DNA of 46,167 bases, from the NCBI RefSeq assembly GCF_000152845.1, contig NZ_CH902584.1, positions 4,066,056 through 4,112,222 of the forward strand. The letters are read 5' to 3'. A model generated the notes under the pieces. The model ran no database searches, was not told the DNA's origin, and worked only from the letters and a program-made list of their open reading frames with translations. The translations under genes and the position numbers were made by a program. This document shows, in pieces, positions 9,006-16,736 of the stretch. Numbering within the stretch: position 1 is the first letter of the stretch; the number at the start of each line of letters is the position of its first letter. Source of the DNA: Roseovarius sp. 217 (GTDB taxonomy: Bacteria; Pseudomonadota; Alphaproteobacteria; Rhodobacterales; Rhodobacteraceae).

Positions 9006-9653
9006 TCAATAGGGATGGTCGCGCCCGTCCCATGTCTGAAAGCAGCCCGTCGAGGCGATATCCAGCGCGGCAAAACGCTCCGCCAGGCCCGTTGCGGCCT
9101 CGTCCACGGAAATCTCCGCAGTGTCACCGCCCATGTCGGTGCGCACCCAGCCGGGGTGATAGATGCCCACCGAAATCCCGTCCCCGCGCAACTCACTGGC
9201 CAGATTGCGCCCGAGATTCAGAGCCGCCGCTTTCGAGGCGCGGTAAATGTAACTGCCGCCGGGCGCGCGGGTGTGGCTTGCCATCTGGCTAGAGATGATC
9301 GCGATCTTTGCCGATTGGCCCGCGCGCAGATTCGGCAATAGCGCCTGAACGGTCAAAAACACGCCGGTGACATTTGTGGCAAAGGTCTCGGCCCACATCC
9401 CGACCGGATAGCCAGTCTCCAACGATTGACCTTTGTCGGCATAAACGCCTGCATTGCAGATCAATAGGTCAATCGGCTGACCGGCGAGGCACTCGCCAAG
9501 GGCCGCACAAGAGGCAGGGTCCGTCACGTCGAGGGCGATTTCCCGTTCAGCGGGCCTGCGCGCGGTGGCGGTGACGCTGTGCCCTTGGCTGCGGTACTGA
9601 TCGGCGAGCGCGCGGCCGATACCGCGATTGGCCCCTGTGATGAGGATATGCAT
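9006..9653 (-). CDS. SDR family oxidoreductase
   Basis: A 215-residue short-chain dehydrogenase/reductase. The Rossmann nucleotide-binding motif TGANRGIG is at residues 6-13, NAG at 67-69, the catalytic serine region IISSQMAS near 120, and the catalytic YxxxK pair at Tyr137 and Lys141. A proline/glycine bend (HPGWVRTDMGG) follows, as in classical SDRs of the carbonyl-reductase/CsgA-like branch. Cofactor preference and substrate are not evident; the Arg after the glycine motif would favour NADP but this is inference. It follows the DUF1178 gene by 15 bases on the same strand, suggesting one transcript. Confidence 0.88.
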   Translation of the reverse strand: MHILITGANRGIGRALADQYRSQGHSVTATARRPAEREIALDVTDPASCAALGECLAGQPIDLLICNAGVYADKGQSLETGYPVGMWAETFATNVTGVFLTVQALLPNLRAGQSAKIAIISSQMASHTRAPGGSYIYRASKAAALNLGRNLASELRGDGISVGIYHPGWVRTDMGGDTAEISVDEAATGLAERFAALDIASTGCFQTWDGRDHPY

Positions 9654-9668
9654 GTCAGACCTTTCAGA

Positions 9669-10079
9669 TCAGTTGGATTTGCGGCGCGGAACAAACGGCA
9701 GCGGGGCCACGGGCACCCCGTCCTCGATCAGCTTGCGCGTCTCTTCGGGCTTGGCTTCGCCGTAGATGCTCCGCTCCGGCGTCAGCCCGTCGTGCATGTC
9801 ACGCGCCTCGCGGGCAAAGTTGAGCCCGACATATTCCGATTGTGTCTCGATTCGATGCTTGAGCAGGGCAAGCGCCTGTTCGGCAGGGCCGGGAGCATTC
9901 GGCGCTGCCTCAGGTGTGTTGTGCAGGCTGGGCGCCATCAACGCCTTCTGCACGTCGGACATGCCGCAGATTGCACAATTGACCATGCCAGCGCCCTGCA
10001 GTTTCTCAAAAGCGGCAGCGGATTGAAACCAACTGTCGAACTGATGATCTGCGGCGCATTTGAGGGTGAACTTAATCAT
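9669..10079 (-). CDS. DUF1178 family protein
   Basis: A 136-residue protein of the DUF1178 family, which has no known function. The N-terminus IKFTLKCAADHQFDSWFQSA resembles a zinc-ribbon-like start, with Cys8 and a later CAIC pair (near residues 42-45) that could bind metal. The C-terminal half contains EYVGLNFAREARDMHDGL, typical for the family. I place the start at 10079, where the family sequence begins; the longer in-frame form from 10133 adds 18 residues without family character. It sits between a Nudix gene upstream (70 bases) and the SDR gene. Confidence 0.85.
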   Translation of the reverse strand: MIKFTLKCAADHQFDSWFQSAAAFEKLQGAGMVNCAICGMSDVQKALMAPSLHNTPEAAPNAPGPAEQALALLKHRIETQSEYVGLNFAREARDMHDGLTPERSIYGEAKPEETRKLIEDGVPVAPLPFVPRRKSN

Positions 10080-10148
10080 AATCTGATCCATTGCAGTGCC
10101 GTCGATAGTTACGCCGCTGCGCGGAAAATTCAAGCTATGCTTTTGATC

Positions 10149-10652
10149 TTACAGCCCAAGCCGTTGCGGATTGAAACTTCGAATGATCTCTGCCAGTTCG
10201 GGTTCCCTCACCCGCGCCGCGGCCTTTTTCGGGCGAAACCACTTCACGCGGCGCTGTCCGGCTTCGGGAAAATGCGCGGTCTGCGATTTCACACGAACCG
10301 GATAGACAAGGGCCACACAGGGCAGGCCGCGATCAGGTCCGATGGTCTTGGCATAGGAATAGAGGCCGAGGCAGGTGTCGTAGGCGCGCCCTTGCACGCC
10401 CGCTTCTTCCCATGCTTCGCGCAGGGCCATGGCGGCCGGGGTGCGGCCCGATGCAGGCCAGCCCTTGGGCAAGATCCAGCGACCAGAGCCACGGCTGGTG
10501 ATCAGCAGGATTTCGGGCTTGTTCCCGACCATGCGAAAACAGAGCGCCGCGAACTGCGTGCGAATCTCCGATTTGGGGACTGCCGACAAGAGGAGCGGCA
10601 TCTGCTTGAGTTTCAAAAGCGTCACCGGCCTGACCGCTCCCCATGTCGCCAT
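10149..10652 (-). CDS. Nudix hydrolase (diphosphoinositol-polyphosphate-phosphohydrolase-like branch)
   Basis: A protein of about 167 residues with a Nudix box, GWPASGRTPAAMALREAWEEAG in form, where REAWEEAGV gives the metal-binding glutamates. The first Glu of the canonical GX5EX7REUXEEXGU pattern is Arg here, a variation also common in DIPP-like alphaproteobacterial members. It should hydrolyse a nucleoside diphosphate linked to another moiety; the substrate is unknown. The start is uncertain: ATG 10652 has AGGG five bases upstream, while ATG 10601 lies close to the conserved domain and ATG 10715 lacks a ribosome site. It is divergent from the hemP operon, sharing an AT-rich spacer. Confidence 0.82.
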   Translation of the reverse strand: MATWGAVRPVTLLKLKQMPLLLSAVPKSEIRTQFAALCFRMVGNKPEILLITSRGSGRWILPKGWPASGRTPAAMALREAWEEAGVQGRAYDTCLGLYSYAKTIGPDRGLPCVALVYPVRVKSQTAHFPEAGQRRVKWFRPKKAAARVREPELAEIIRSFNPQRLGL

Positions 10653-10714
10653 ACATCCCTGTGATCCGTATAGCGCGGGGCTCGGGCCTCGGACCAGCAG
10701 ATTTTCACCTGTCA

Positions 10715-10765
10715 TTTCTGATCAAAAGAATCGGAATTGACATACCTTATTAATTAAGTCAGAAA
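10715..10765. promoter_or_regulatory. AT-rich spacer with nested inverted repeats before hemP
   Basis: The spacer between the divergent Nudix and hemP genes holds a perfect TTGACA (10737-10742) pointing to hemP, but no good -10 at normal spacing. TTTCTGA (10715-10721) and TCAGAAA (10759-10765) form an inverted repeat, and TGAC/GTCA nest inside it. The TTAATTAA core is notable in this GC-rich genome. Iron operons of this group are commonly controlled by Irr, RirA or IscR-type regulators; which one would bind here is not shown by the sequence. Confidence 0.4.
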
Positions 10766-10830
10766 TTACGAGCCAAGCCAGCCCGTCGTGGTGCGAGCCC
10801 GGCGTAACCTGCAACAGAGGACTGCAAGGC

Positions 10831-10872
10831 ATGGCACATGTAAATTTTTTCTCGGCGGGGGCTCTGGCATGA
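10831..10872 (+). CDS. 13-codon upstream ORF overlapping the hemP start
   Basis: A short ORF, ATG GCA CAT ... CTG GCA TGA, encodes MAHVNFFSAGALA. It is preceded by AGGACTGCAAGG, a plausible ribosome site, and its TGA stop overlaps the hemP ATG in an ATGA arrangement. hemP itself has only a distant, weak ribosome site (GGCGGGG at 10854-10860, inside this ORF). Translational coupling of hemP to this ORF is inferred. It could also be a chance ORF; 13 codons is too short for codon statistics. Confidence 0.4.
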   Translation: MAHVNFFSAGALA

Positions 10873-11033
10873 TCCGCGCGCAAACCAAATCAGACCCCGA
10901 TCTGGTGGCCGAGGCCACCTGCCACGACGCCCGCGCGCTGACGAATGGGGCCAACACGGCCTTGATCGTGCTCGACGGGCAGATTTACACGCTGCGCATC
11001 ACCCGCGCAGGCAAGCTGATTCTCACCAAATGA
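10869..11033 (+). CDS. hemP: Hemin uptake protein HemP
   Basis: A 54-residue protein with the family core IVLDGQIYTLRITRAGKLILTK at its C-terminus, which is the HemP/HmuP signature. HemP proteins are small factors needed for expression or activity of haem-uptake genes; in some alpha- and betaproteobacteria they are reported as co-activators of haem receptor genes. The start at ATG 10869 gives the usual length. Its stop overlaps the next gene by ATGA, and the 13-codon ORF overlaps its start, so it is tightly packed in the hemP-bfd-bfr operon. No haem receptor or haem ABC transporter is in the window. Confidence 0.9.
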   Translation: MIRAQTKSDPDLVAEATCHDARALTNGANTALIVLDGQIYTLRITRAGKLILTK

Positions 11034-11500
11034 AACATGCGCGCGACCTGACCGGCGAGATGCCGGTGGCCCAAATCTCTGAGATGCATCACCTGAACAG
11101 GCTGGTGGTGGCCTCGCTGCGGGCGTGGAACGCGGGCGGCGCACTGCGCGCGCATGCCCTGCTGTGCGAACGGATGGCAGAACCGATGGCGCTCGCGGCG
11201 TTTGAGGCGCTGCATGATCTGACCGAGGCGCTGGGGGCAACTCTGCGCCGCCCGTTGCGCTGTCACACGCCGCAGTGCGGCTGTGTCGGTATGGACGAGG
11301 CCGCCTTTGCCCGGTTTGTCGAAGAGGCGGCGCTGGGCGACCGCGAAGATGCCCTGATGATGGCAAGCGTGCTTGTCACTGCGCGCGGCATTCTGCCGCT
11401 GACCGAGGCGGCGGCGCGCTTTGGATTGTGTTTGCACAGGGCAGACCTCTGTGCGAAATCCGCGCGGATTCCGGAACCAACAAGCGCCACCCGGCATTAA
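11030..11500 (+). CDS. Uncharacterised Cys/His protein between hemP and bfd
   Basis: A 156-residue soluble protein that I cannot assign to a named family. It is mostly Ala/Leu/Glu-rich helix, with a cysteine group at residues 78, 83 and 85 (RCHTPQCGC, also His79) and a second group Cys134, His136, Cys141 (GLCLHRADLC). These could bind iron, zinc or an Fe-S cluster. The start overlaps the hemP stop by four bases (ATGA) and the end is 16 bases before bfd, so it is co-transcribed with iron genes. An iron- or haem-related role is inferred from context only. Base composition matches its neighbours. Confidence 0.75.
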   Translation: MKHARDLTGEMPVAQISEMHHLNRLVVASLRAWNAGGALRAHALLCERMAEPMALAAFEALHDLTEALGATLRRPLRCHTPQCGCVGMDEAAFARFVEEAALGDREDALMMASVLVTARGILPLTEAAARFGLCLHRADLCAKSARIPEPTSATRH

Positions 11501-11516
11501 GACAGGGGAACTGGCC

Positions 11517-11810
11517 ATGATGATCTGTCACTGTATGTCCATCACCGATACCGATATTCACCGGGCCATCGACTGGATGCGCGCGGCCGATCCGGACACG
11601 CTGATCACCCCCGGCAAAGTATACCGCACCTTGGGCAAGCGAGCCGATTGTGGCGGATGTCTGCCACTCTTTATTGACACCATGCGTCAAGCGGATAGCC
11701 TGAGCATACCTATGCACCTGCGCGGACTTCGCCGCGCGACCACACAGGGAGACGCATATGAAAGGCGACGCCAAGGTCATCGACTATCTCAATCAGGCAC
11801 TCAGGAGTGA
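11517..11810 (+). CDS. bfd: Bacterioferritin-associated ferredoxin Bfd
   Basis: A 97-residue [2Fe-2S] protein with a BFD-like domain: Cys4, Cys6 in ICHC and Cys45, Cys48 in DCGGC, the four cluster ligands. Bfd reduces bacterioferritin so that stored ferric iron is released as Fe2+. The start at ATG 11517 (a second ATG follows directly) has AGGGGAA at 11504-11510. The C-terminal tail after the domain is longer than in E. coli Bfd (64 residues) and its last 53 bases overlap bfr in another frame. Confidence 0.93.
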   Translation: MMICHCMSITDTDIHRAIDWMRAADPDTLITPGKVYRTLGKRADCGGCLPLFIDTMRQADSLSIPMHLRGLRRATTQGDAYERRRQGHRLSQSGTQE

Positions 11811-12243
11811 GTTGACAGCGGTCAGCCAATACTGGCTGCACTACCGCTTGCAGGAGGATTGGGGATATGGCCGCATTGCCGCCAAATCCCGCGAGGAAAG
11901 CATCGAAGAGATGCAACACGCCGACAAGCTGATTGCGCGGATCATCTTTCTGGGCGGGCATCCAAACCTGCAAAAGCTGGACTCGCTCAGGATCGGAGAG
12001 AATTTGCGCGAGACGCTCGAGGCAGACCTGGCCGCCGAACACGACGCGCGCACGCTCTATATCGAGGCGCGCGGCCGTTGCGAAAGCGTGGCGGATTACG
12101 TGTCAAAGAACCTCTTTGAAGAATTGATCGCGGATGAGGAGGGGCATATTGATTACCTCGAAACGCAGATCGACCTCTTCGATAAATTGGGCGCCGAGCG
12201 GTATGGCCTGCTCAACGCCACCCCGGCCGATTCGGCAGATTAA
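11758..12243 (+). CDS. bfr: Bacterioferritin
   Basis: A 161-residue ferritin-like subunit expected to form a 24-mer iron store with haem between subunit pairs. The dinuclear ferroxidase ligands are all present: Glu18, Glu51, His54, Glu94, Glu127, His130; Met52 is the haem ligand. Length matches E. coli Bfr (158). The ATG at 11758 has a strong AGGGAG six bases upstream, inside the bfd coding sequence. As last gene of the hemP operon it stores iron that Bfd can mobilise. The convergent glycosyltransferase-like gene ends 50 bases downstream. Confidence 0.96.
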   Translation: MKGDAKVIDYLNQALRSELTAVSQYWLHYRLQEDWGYGRIAAKSREESIEEMQHADKLIARIIFLGGHPNLQKLDSLRIGENLRETLEADLAAEHDARTLYIEARGRCESVADYVSKNLFEELIADEEGHIDYLETQIDLFDKLGAERYGLLNATPADSAD

Positions 12244-12292
12244 CGCGCGCGTGGACTGAGGGGGGTGCCTGACCACGTCGGGTGCTTGCCCC

Positions 12293-13297
12293 TCACCGCA
12301 TCCAAAATCCGTTCCGCTTGATCGTGTTGCGGATCACCTGCTCGCGGCGTGGCAGGTCGTCTTGGTCAAAGAGCGCCCGCACCTTCAATCCCCTCCCCTG
12401 ATAGATCATCCGCTTGGCGGGATCGTAAGCCTTGAGCACGCGCTTGATCTTGTTGGGGGCGGTCACATCTTGCAGGACGTTGACCACATGATCGGCCTCG
12501 CGCGCATAGAGCAGCGGCAAGAGCCGGTAATGACAACTGACCGCACCATCCAAAAGGCCGGGCGGCAGCGTGTCGCGCCCACCCCCAAGCGAATGGATCA
12601 CTAGGGGCAGCGCCACCTGATCGAGCCAGGGATCGAGCGATTGGCAGATCAACTCGCGCGGCGCGTCATCGCGGATGCCGAGCGCGTAATCGAGAAACCG
12701 TTGACCAAAGACATGCGGGCATTGGTAGAAAAAGAAGCCGGCGTTGAAATAAAGATAGCGTTGCCAGTAGCCCTCGGGCTGGCCAGGATCGAGCGAGGTT
12801 TCGAACGCAATGCCAAACTTGTCGTAGAGCGATTTCCAAATCTGGGTATTGGTTGGCCCATAGAGCTCGATCTGCGGCCATGTGCCTTCACGGCGCAGCG
12901 ACGCGGTGGGGCGACTGAAATCGAACGGCACCGACGCAAGATCACCACAGATCAACGTATCAGTGTCGAAAAACACAAAGGGCTCCCCCTTGGGCAAGGC
13001 GAACAGCGCCTCGATCTTGTTTCCATAGGGATAGGCCGCGCCGAAATGACGGCTCTCAAAAGCCAGGAATTCCGCGCCGAGATCGGTCAAGAGCGCTCGA
13101 CTGTCCTCGTCCTTGATGCGCGGGTCATCCCGCCACAGCGGCCCCGGCTGCGGCTCCGCCACAAAAAGACGCCCCGGAAACTCGGGCGAGGTGGCCCGCA
13201 GCGACGCGGCAAAGAGAATGGCCTCGTATTGCAACCGACCAGCCTGACCAACGATCAGGATATTATATGTCTGGGGCGCCTGTTTTTTTGGGGCCAT
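12293..13297 (-). CDS. Glycosyltransferase-like protein with DxD motif
   Basis: A 334-residue protein. The N-terminus YNILIVGQAGRLQYEAILFAASLR looks like a nucleotide-sugar binding fold, and FVFFDTDTLICGDL contains a DxD motif (Asp111, Asp113) as in GT8-like enzymes that bind a metal and UDP-sugar. A later part, YFNAGFFFYQCP, also resembles GT8/GT-A acceptor-site segments. No membrane segment is seen. Donor and acceptor are unknown, and there is no polysaccharide gene cluster around it. The start at 13297 is the first ATG of the frame near the conserved part. It lies downstream of the outer-membrane protein gene on the same strand. Confidence 0.6.
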   Translation of the reverse strand: MAPKKQAPQTYNILIVGQAGRLQYEAILFAASLRATSPEFPGRLFVAEPQPGPLWRDDPRIKDEDSRALLTDLGAEFLAFESRHFGAAYPYGNKIEALFALPKGEPFVFFDTDTLICGDLASVPFDFSRPTASLRREGTWPQIELYGPTNTQIWKSLYDKFGIAFETSLDPGQPEGYWQRYLYFNAGFFFYQCPHVFGQRFLDYALGIRDDAPRELICQSLDPWLDQVALPLVIHSLGGGRDTLPPGLLDGAVSCHYRLLPLLYAREADHVVNVLQDVTAPNKIKRVLKAYDPAKRMIYQGRGLKVRALFDQDDLPRREQVIRNTIKRNGFWMR

Positions 13298-13389
13298 TCT
13301 TGTCGTGATCCTGCCTGACTGCCGCCGCTACTATGGGGTTTTCCACCGTCCAGATAAAGCGATTATCGCAGGGCGGCACGCCGCATGGA

Positions 13390-14127
13390 TCAAAAGCGCA
13401 GGGTCAAACCGGCAAGCGGGCCCGAGAAGGTCGCGTCGAATTTTCGGCCATTCTTGCTGTAATCCACATAAAGATGCCGGTAGCCTGCCGAGAGCCAGAG
13501 CCGGTCATTGGCCTGCCAGTTGAGGGTGCCAACCAACTGGGACGTCATGTCAGATCCCGCACCAAAGCCGCCGACATCGGCATAGCCGATAAAGGACCAG
13601 CGATCCGAGAGGCGGATATTGGTGCGCGCGGCCAGGATCGGATCCGTAAAGCTCACGTCGATCCCGGCGGCAAGGCCCGGCACCGGCGTCGTCGCGCGCC
13701 CCTCGACCTCCCAGTGGCGCAAACCGACCATGAAATCGACCGCCGCATCGGGCGTCGTCAGTGCCCGGTAGCCTGCGGTGAGTGTCAGTGAGGTTTGCTC
13801 AATCCGGCCCTGCGCGGGCAGGCCGGGGGCAGGGGCTGGCAGTGGCACGATCCCGCTCCGCGAACTGGCCGAATGCGAAATGTCCCCCATCACCACGAAC
13901 TGCTGATAGCGGGCATACCCCGTGAGAAACAACGCCGCGTCGAGATCTTCGAGAACATCCGACAGCCCCTCGTCAAACCGCAACGACGGGCCGCCCGCAA
14001 GAGGCGTGATCGTGCCACCAACACCCGTCCCCCAGGCGTAGGGCGTGATCTGGGCGCTCCAGTCCTGCGCACGCGCCGGCGCAGCAAGGCTCAGGATCGC
14101 GAGCAGGGCCAAAACCCGCGCCCACAT
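13390..14127 (-). CDS. Predicted outer-membrane beta-barrel protein
   Basis: A 245-residue protein with a Sec signal peptide (MWARVLALLAILSLAAPARA, cleavage after ARA near residue 20) and no further hydrophobic helix. The mature part alternates polar and aromatic residues in short strands (WSFIGYADVGGFG, LWLSAGYRHLYVDY) and ends in LTLRF; a terminal Phe is typical for BamA-recognised barrels. I do not recognise a specific family. Its ATG shares one base with the stop of the amidohydrolase gene upstream (TGATG), so the two are translated from one message. Confidence 0.7.
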   Translation of the reverse strand: MWARVLALLAILSLAAPARAQDWSAQITPYAWGTGVGGTITPLAGGPSLRFDEGLSDVLEDLDAALFLTGYARYQQFVVMGDISHSASSRSGIVPLPAPAPGLPAQGRIEQTSLTLTAGYRALTTPDAAVDFMVGLRHWEVEGRATTPVPGLAAGIDVSFTDPILAARTNIRLSDRWSFIGYADVGGFGAGSDMTSQLVGTLNWQANDRLWLSAGYRHLYVDYSKNGRKFDATFSGPLAGLTLRF

Positions 14128-15584
14128 CAGAGCCGGTCTTTCACGATTGACCCGCCTTTGACGATCATCGCAAGGCTTTGCTCGGGCGTATCCAGCCAGT
14201 CGAGCCCGGCTTCCGGCTCACCCTCGACAACCAGAAGATCGGCCATGGCCCCCACATCGATCACGCCCAACCGCCCCTCATAGCCCGCACGGTCCCCCGA
14301 CAGGGCCAGCAAGTCGCCCGCCGCCCCCGTCGCCATGCGCAAGGCCTCGAGCGGGGGCATGAACCGGCTCAGCTTGGCCAGTTGCCGCCCCTGACTGCTG
14401 GCCCCTGCGGGGTTCATCAGGACGTCGGTGCCAAAGGCCATGTTGACCCCTTCGGCGCGGCCCAGCTCAAATGCCAGCTCTGTGCCTGCGGACACCTCTT
14501 CCTGCTTGGCGCGTTGCACGGGATCAGTGCGGGGATTGGCATCCTCATCCATCAAGAACGGCTGGATTGACCACCACGCGCCTGCATCGCGCATCATCCG
14601 CACGGTTTCGAGATCCGCCAATTGCCCGTGCTCAATGGATTTCACCCCGGCGCGCAGGGCGCGCTGGATGCCCTTGGGCGTATAGACATGGGCGCAAACA
14701 TAGGTGCCCCAATCCGACGCGGCCTCGACGGCCGCGCGCATTTCATCCTCGGTATATTGCAGGCTCTCAAGCGGATCATAGAGCGAGGTGACACCACCCC
14801 CGGCCATGATCTTGATCTGGCTCGCGCCCTTCATCAGTTGCTCGCGGGTGCGGCGCAAGATCTCAGTGCGCCCGTCGGCGATCGCAACCACGCCAACCTT
14901 CTCGGTATAGCTCAGGTCGCCATCGGCGCGGGGCAATTCCGAAATCATGCGAAAATCGCCATGTCCCGAGGTCTGCGACAGCATCGCGCCAGAGGCAAGG
15001 ATGCGCGGACCGCTAAGCGCGCCTCGGTCAATCGCCAGTTTCAGGCCAAAGGCCGGTCCGCCGGTGTCGCGCACCGAGGTAAATCCGCGCATAAGCGTCG
15101 CGTCCGCCTCGCGCCCTGCCATCAGGTGCACGAAACCGATATCCGCTGTCATCGCCTGAAGCTGGGTCACACCGACCAGCGTGCTGTGCCAATGCGCGTC
15201 GATCAGGCCCGGAATGACCGCCCGTCCACCACAGTCGATGCGCTCCGCCTCGCTTGGTCCCTGTCCAGCGGCAGGCAGGCCGGTGATCCGCGCGCCCTCG
15301 ATCAGAATGTCGCGCCCTTGGGTCAACGCGGGGCCGTGACCATCGAAATAACGCAGATTGCTCAGCAACAGCGGGCGTCCGGGCGTCTGCGCCCGCGCCT
15401 TACGTGGCGCAAGACCAAAGCCCGCGTAGAGACCAAGGAGTGCCGCCGTCCCGCCCAACATCTCGCGGCGGTTGAGATCCGCCTCAATCCGGGCAAAGGC
15501 CGCCTGTGTCGTCGGCGCTCCGCAGAGACAGCAATCAAGGGCGGCGTGGGGCGGGGTATCGGTATGGCTGCAAATCTGGCACAT
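14127..15584 (-). CDS. Exported amidohydrolase-family protein
   Basis: A 485-residue metal-dependent hydrolase of the imidazolonepropionase-like branch. Metal-site motifs are HWH (His131, His133) after PGLID, QIKIMAGGG, CAHVYTPKG, SIEHGQ and FGTD. Family members hydrolyse amide or ester bonds, with prolidase-like or organophosphatase activities known; the substrate is not evident. Residues 39-64 look like a twin-arginine signal (NRREMLGG, hydrophobic stretch, ARAQ), implying export. Before it lies an odd Cys-rich leader with CQIC (2-5) and CCLC (18-21). The start at 15584 has GGGAGAGAG seven bases upstream; a longer form from 15647 is less likely. It is coupled to the barrel protein gene. Confidence 0.8.
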   Translation of the reverse strand: MCQICSHTDTPPHAALDCCLCGAPTTQAAFARIEADLNRREMLGGTAALLGLYAGFGLAPRKARAQTPGRPLLLSNLRYFDGHGPALTQGRDILIEGARITGLPAAGQGPSEAERIDCGGRAVIPGLIDAHWHSTLVGVTQLQAMTADIGFVHLMAGREADATLMRGFTSVRDTGGPAFGLKLAIDRGALSGPRILASGAMLSQTSGHGDFRMISELPRADGDLSYTEKVGVVAIADGRTEILRRTREQLMKGASQIKIMAGGGVTSLYDPLESLQYTEDEMRAAVEAASDWGTYVCAHVYTPKGIQRALRAGVKSIEHGQLADLETVRMMRDAGAWWSIQPFLMDEDANPRTDPVQRAKQEEVSAGTELAFELGRAEGVNMAFGTDVLMNPAGASSQGRQLAKLSRFMPPLEALRMATGAAGDLLALSGDRAGYEGRLGVIDVGAMADLLVVEGEPEAGLDWLDTPEQSLAMIVKGGSIVKDRL

Positions 15585-15741
15585 GAAAGGCTCTCTCCCA
15601 ACTGCGTCAATCAAGCATGCAGGGCGCCAATCGCGCCATCCACGCAATCTAAACTAGAGACCGAACCGCCTGCGTCAACGCAAAGCACATGCCAGCGGCC
15701 AAAAAAACCGAAAATGCAGTCGAAATTTGAGAGGGTCAGAG

Positions 15742-15825
15742 TGGTGGGCGACCCAGGAATCGAACCTGGCGTGCGTCTCCGCGAGGGAGTTACAGTCCCC
15801 TGCCACACCTTGCGGCCTGTCGCCC
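15742..15825 (-). tRNA. tRNA-Tyr (GTA)
   Basis: Reading the minus strand, the acceptor stem GGGCGAC (15825-15819) pairs with GTCGCCC, followed by discriminator A and an encoded CCA. The anticodon stem-loop is GGGGA-CTGTAAC-TCCCT with anticodon GTA. A long variable arm, as expected for a class II tRNA, and a CCAGG-TTCGATT-CCTGG T-arm complete the cloverleaf. Confidence 0.95.
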
Positions 15826-15859
15826 ACTGTCCAGCGCTTGCGCGTCTGGCGTGGGGGGC

Positions 15860-15888
15860 TGATTACTAGTGGCTGCATGCTGCGTCAA
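15860..15888 (-). promoter_or_regulatory. Candidate promoter of tRNA-Tyr
   Basis: On the minus strand TTGACG (15888-15883) is followed after 17 bases by TAATCA (15865-15860). The -35 matches well and the -10 poorly, as is common in alphaproteobacteria. It lies 35 bases before the tRNA 5' end, in the spacer divergent with rlmB. Confidence 0.42.
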
Positions 15889-15959
15889 CCGGAAAATCGC
15901 TTGCAAGCCATGCCTGCCCGTCGCATTGTCGCGGGCCGGAAAAGAGGGGCCTTATAGCC

Positions 15960-16736
15960 ATGAAAAAACCCCGTTGGGTGATCGACAAGGAACAGGCCAA
16001 ACGGGCGTCGGCCTCTGAGACCGTGTGGCTTTTTGGGCTGCACGCGGTGCGCGACGCGCTGGAGAATCCATCCCGTGAAAAGCTGCGCCTGATCGTCACA
16101 AAGAATGCCGCGGACAAGCTGGAGGCGGCGATTGCCGCAAGCGGGATCACCCCGGAAGAGGTTGATCCGCGCAAATTCAACGCGCCGCTTGATCCCGGTT
16201 CGGTGCATCAGGGGGCCGCTCTCGAGGTCAAGCCGCTCGATTGGGGGCCGATAGGCGAGGTCTGTCTTGGCGACGGACGCACAGCCCCCCGTGTGGTGCT
16301 TCTGGACAGGGTGACGGACCCGCATAACGTGGGCGCGATCCTGCGCTCCGCAGAGGTGTTCGGCGCGCGGGCGGTCATCGCCCCTCGCCACCACGCCGCC
16401 CCCGAGACCGGGGCGCTCGCCAAGACCGCCAGCGGCGCGCTGGAGCGGCAACCCTATCTGCGGGTGCGCAATCTGGCGGACGCCATCATCGAGTTGCAGG
16501 CGATGGGGTATCTGGTGCTGGGACTGGCGGGTGAGGCGGAGATGACCATCGAGGCAGCCATGGAGGGGCGGCGCGACCGGCCCGTGGCCCTTGTGCTTGG
16601 GGCCGAAGGGCCGGGCCTTCGAGAGCGCACGCGCGAGGTCTGCGATGCGCTGGTGCGGATTGAGTTCGCCAGCGATTTCGGCTCGCTCAACGTGTCGAAC
16701 GCGGCTGCCGTGGCGCTCTACGCCGCACGCGCCTGA
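15960..16736 (+). CDS. rlmB: 23S rRNA 2'-O-methyltransferase RlmB / SpoU family
   Basis: A 258-residue SPOUT-class RNA methyltransferase. It has an N-terminal substrate-binding domain (VWLFGLHAVRDALENP, residues about 21-90) and the knotted catalytic domain with motif 1 LDRVTDPHNVGAILRSAEVFGA, motif 2 LVLGAEGPGL and motif 3 SLNVSNAAAVALY. The known enzyme methylates the ribose of G2251 in 23S rRNA. The AGAGGGG before ATG 15960 fits the start. The gene is divergent from tRNA-Tyr and its last 19 bases overlap the convergent membrane protein gene. Confidence 0.9.
   Translation: MKKPRWVIDKEQAKRASASETVWLFGLHAVRDALENPSREKLRLIVTKNAADKLEAAIAASGITPEEVDPRKFNAPLDPGSVHQGAALEVKPLDWGPIGEVCLGDGRTAPRVVLLDRVTDPHNVGAILRSAEVFGARAVIAPRHHAAPETGALAKTASGALERQPYLRVRNLADAIIELQAMGYLVLGLAGEAEMTIEAAMEGRRDRPVALVLGAEGPGLRERTREVCDALVRIEFASDFGSLNVSNAAAVALYAARA

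Noticed and set aside
12257..12295. TGAGGGG/CCCCTCA inverted repeat between bfr and the convergent gene as terminator
   Set aside because: The interior does not pair well, there is no T-run, and the right arm overlaps the stop codon of the neighbouring gene.
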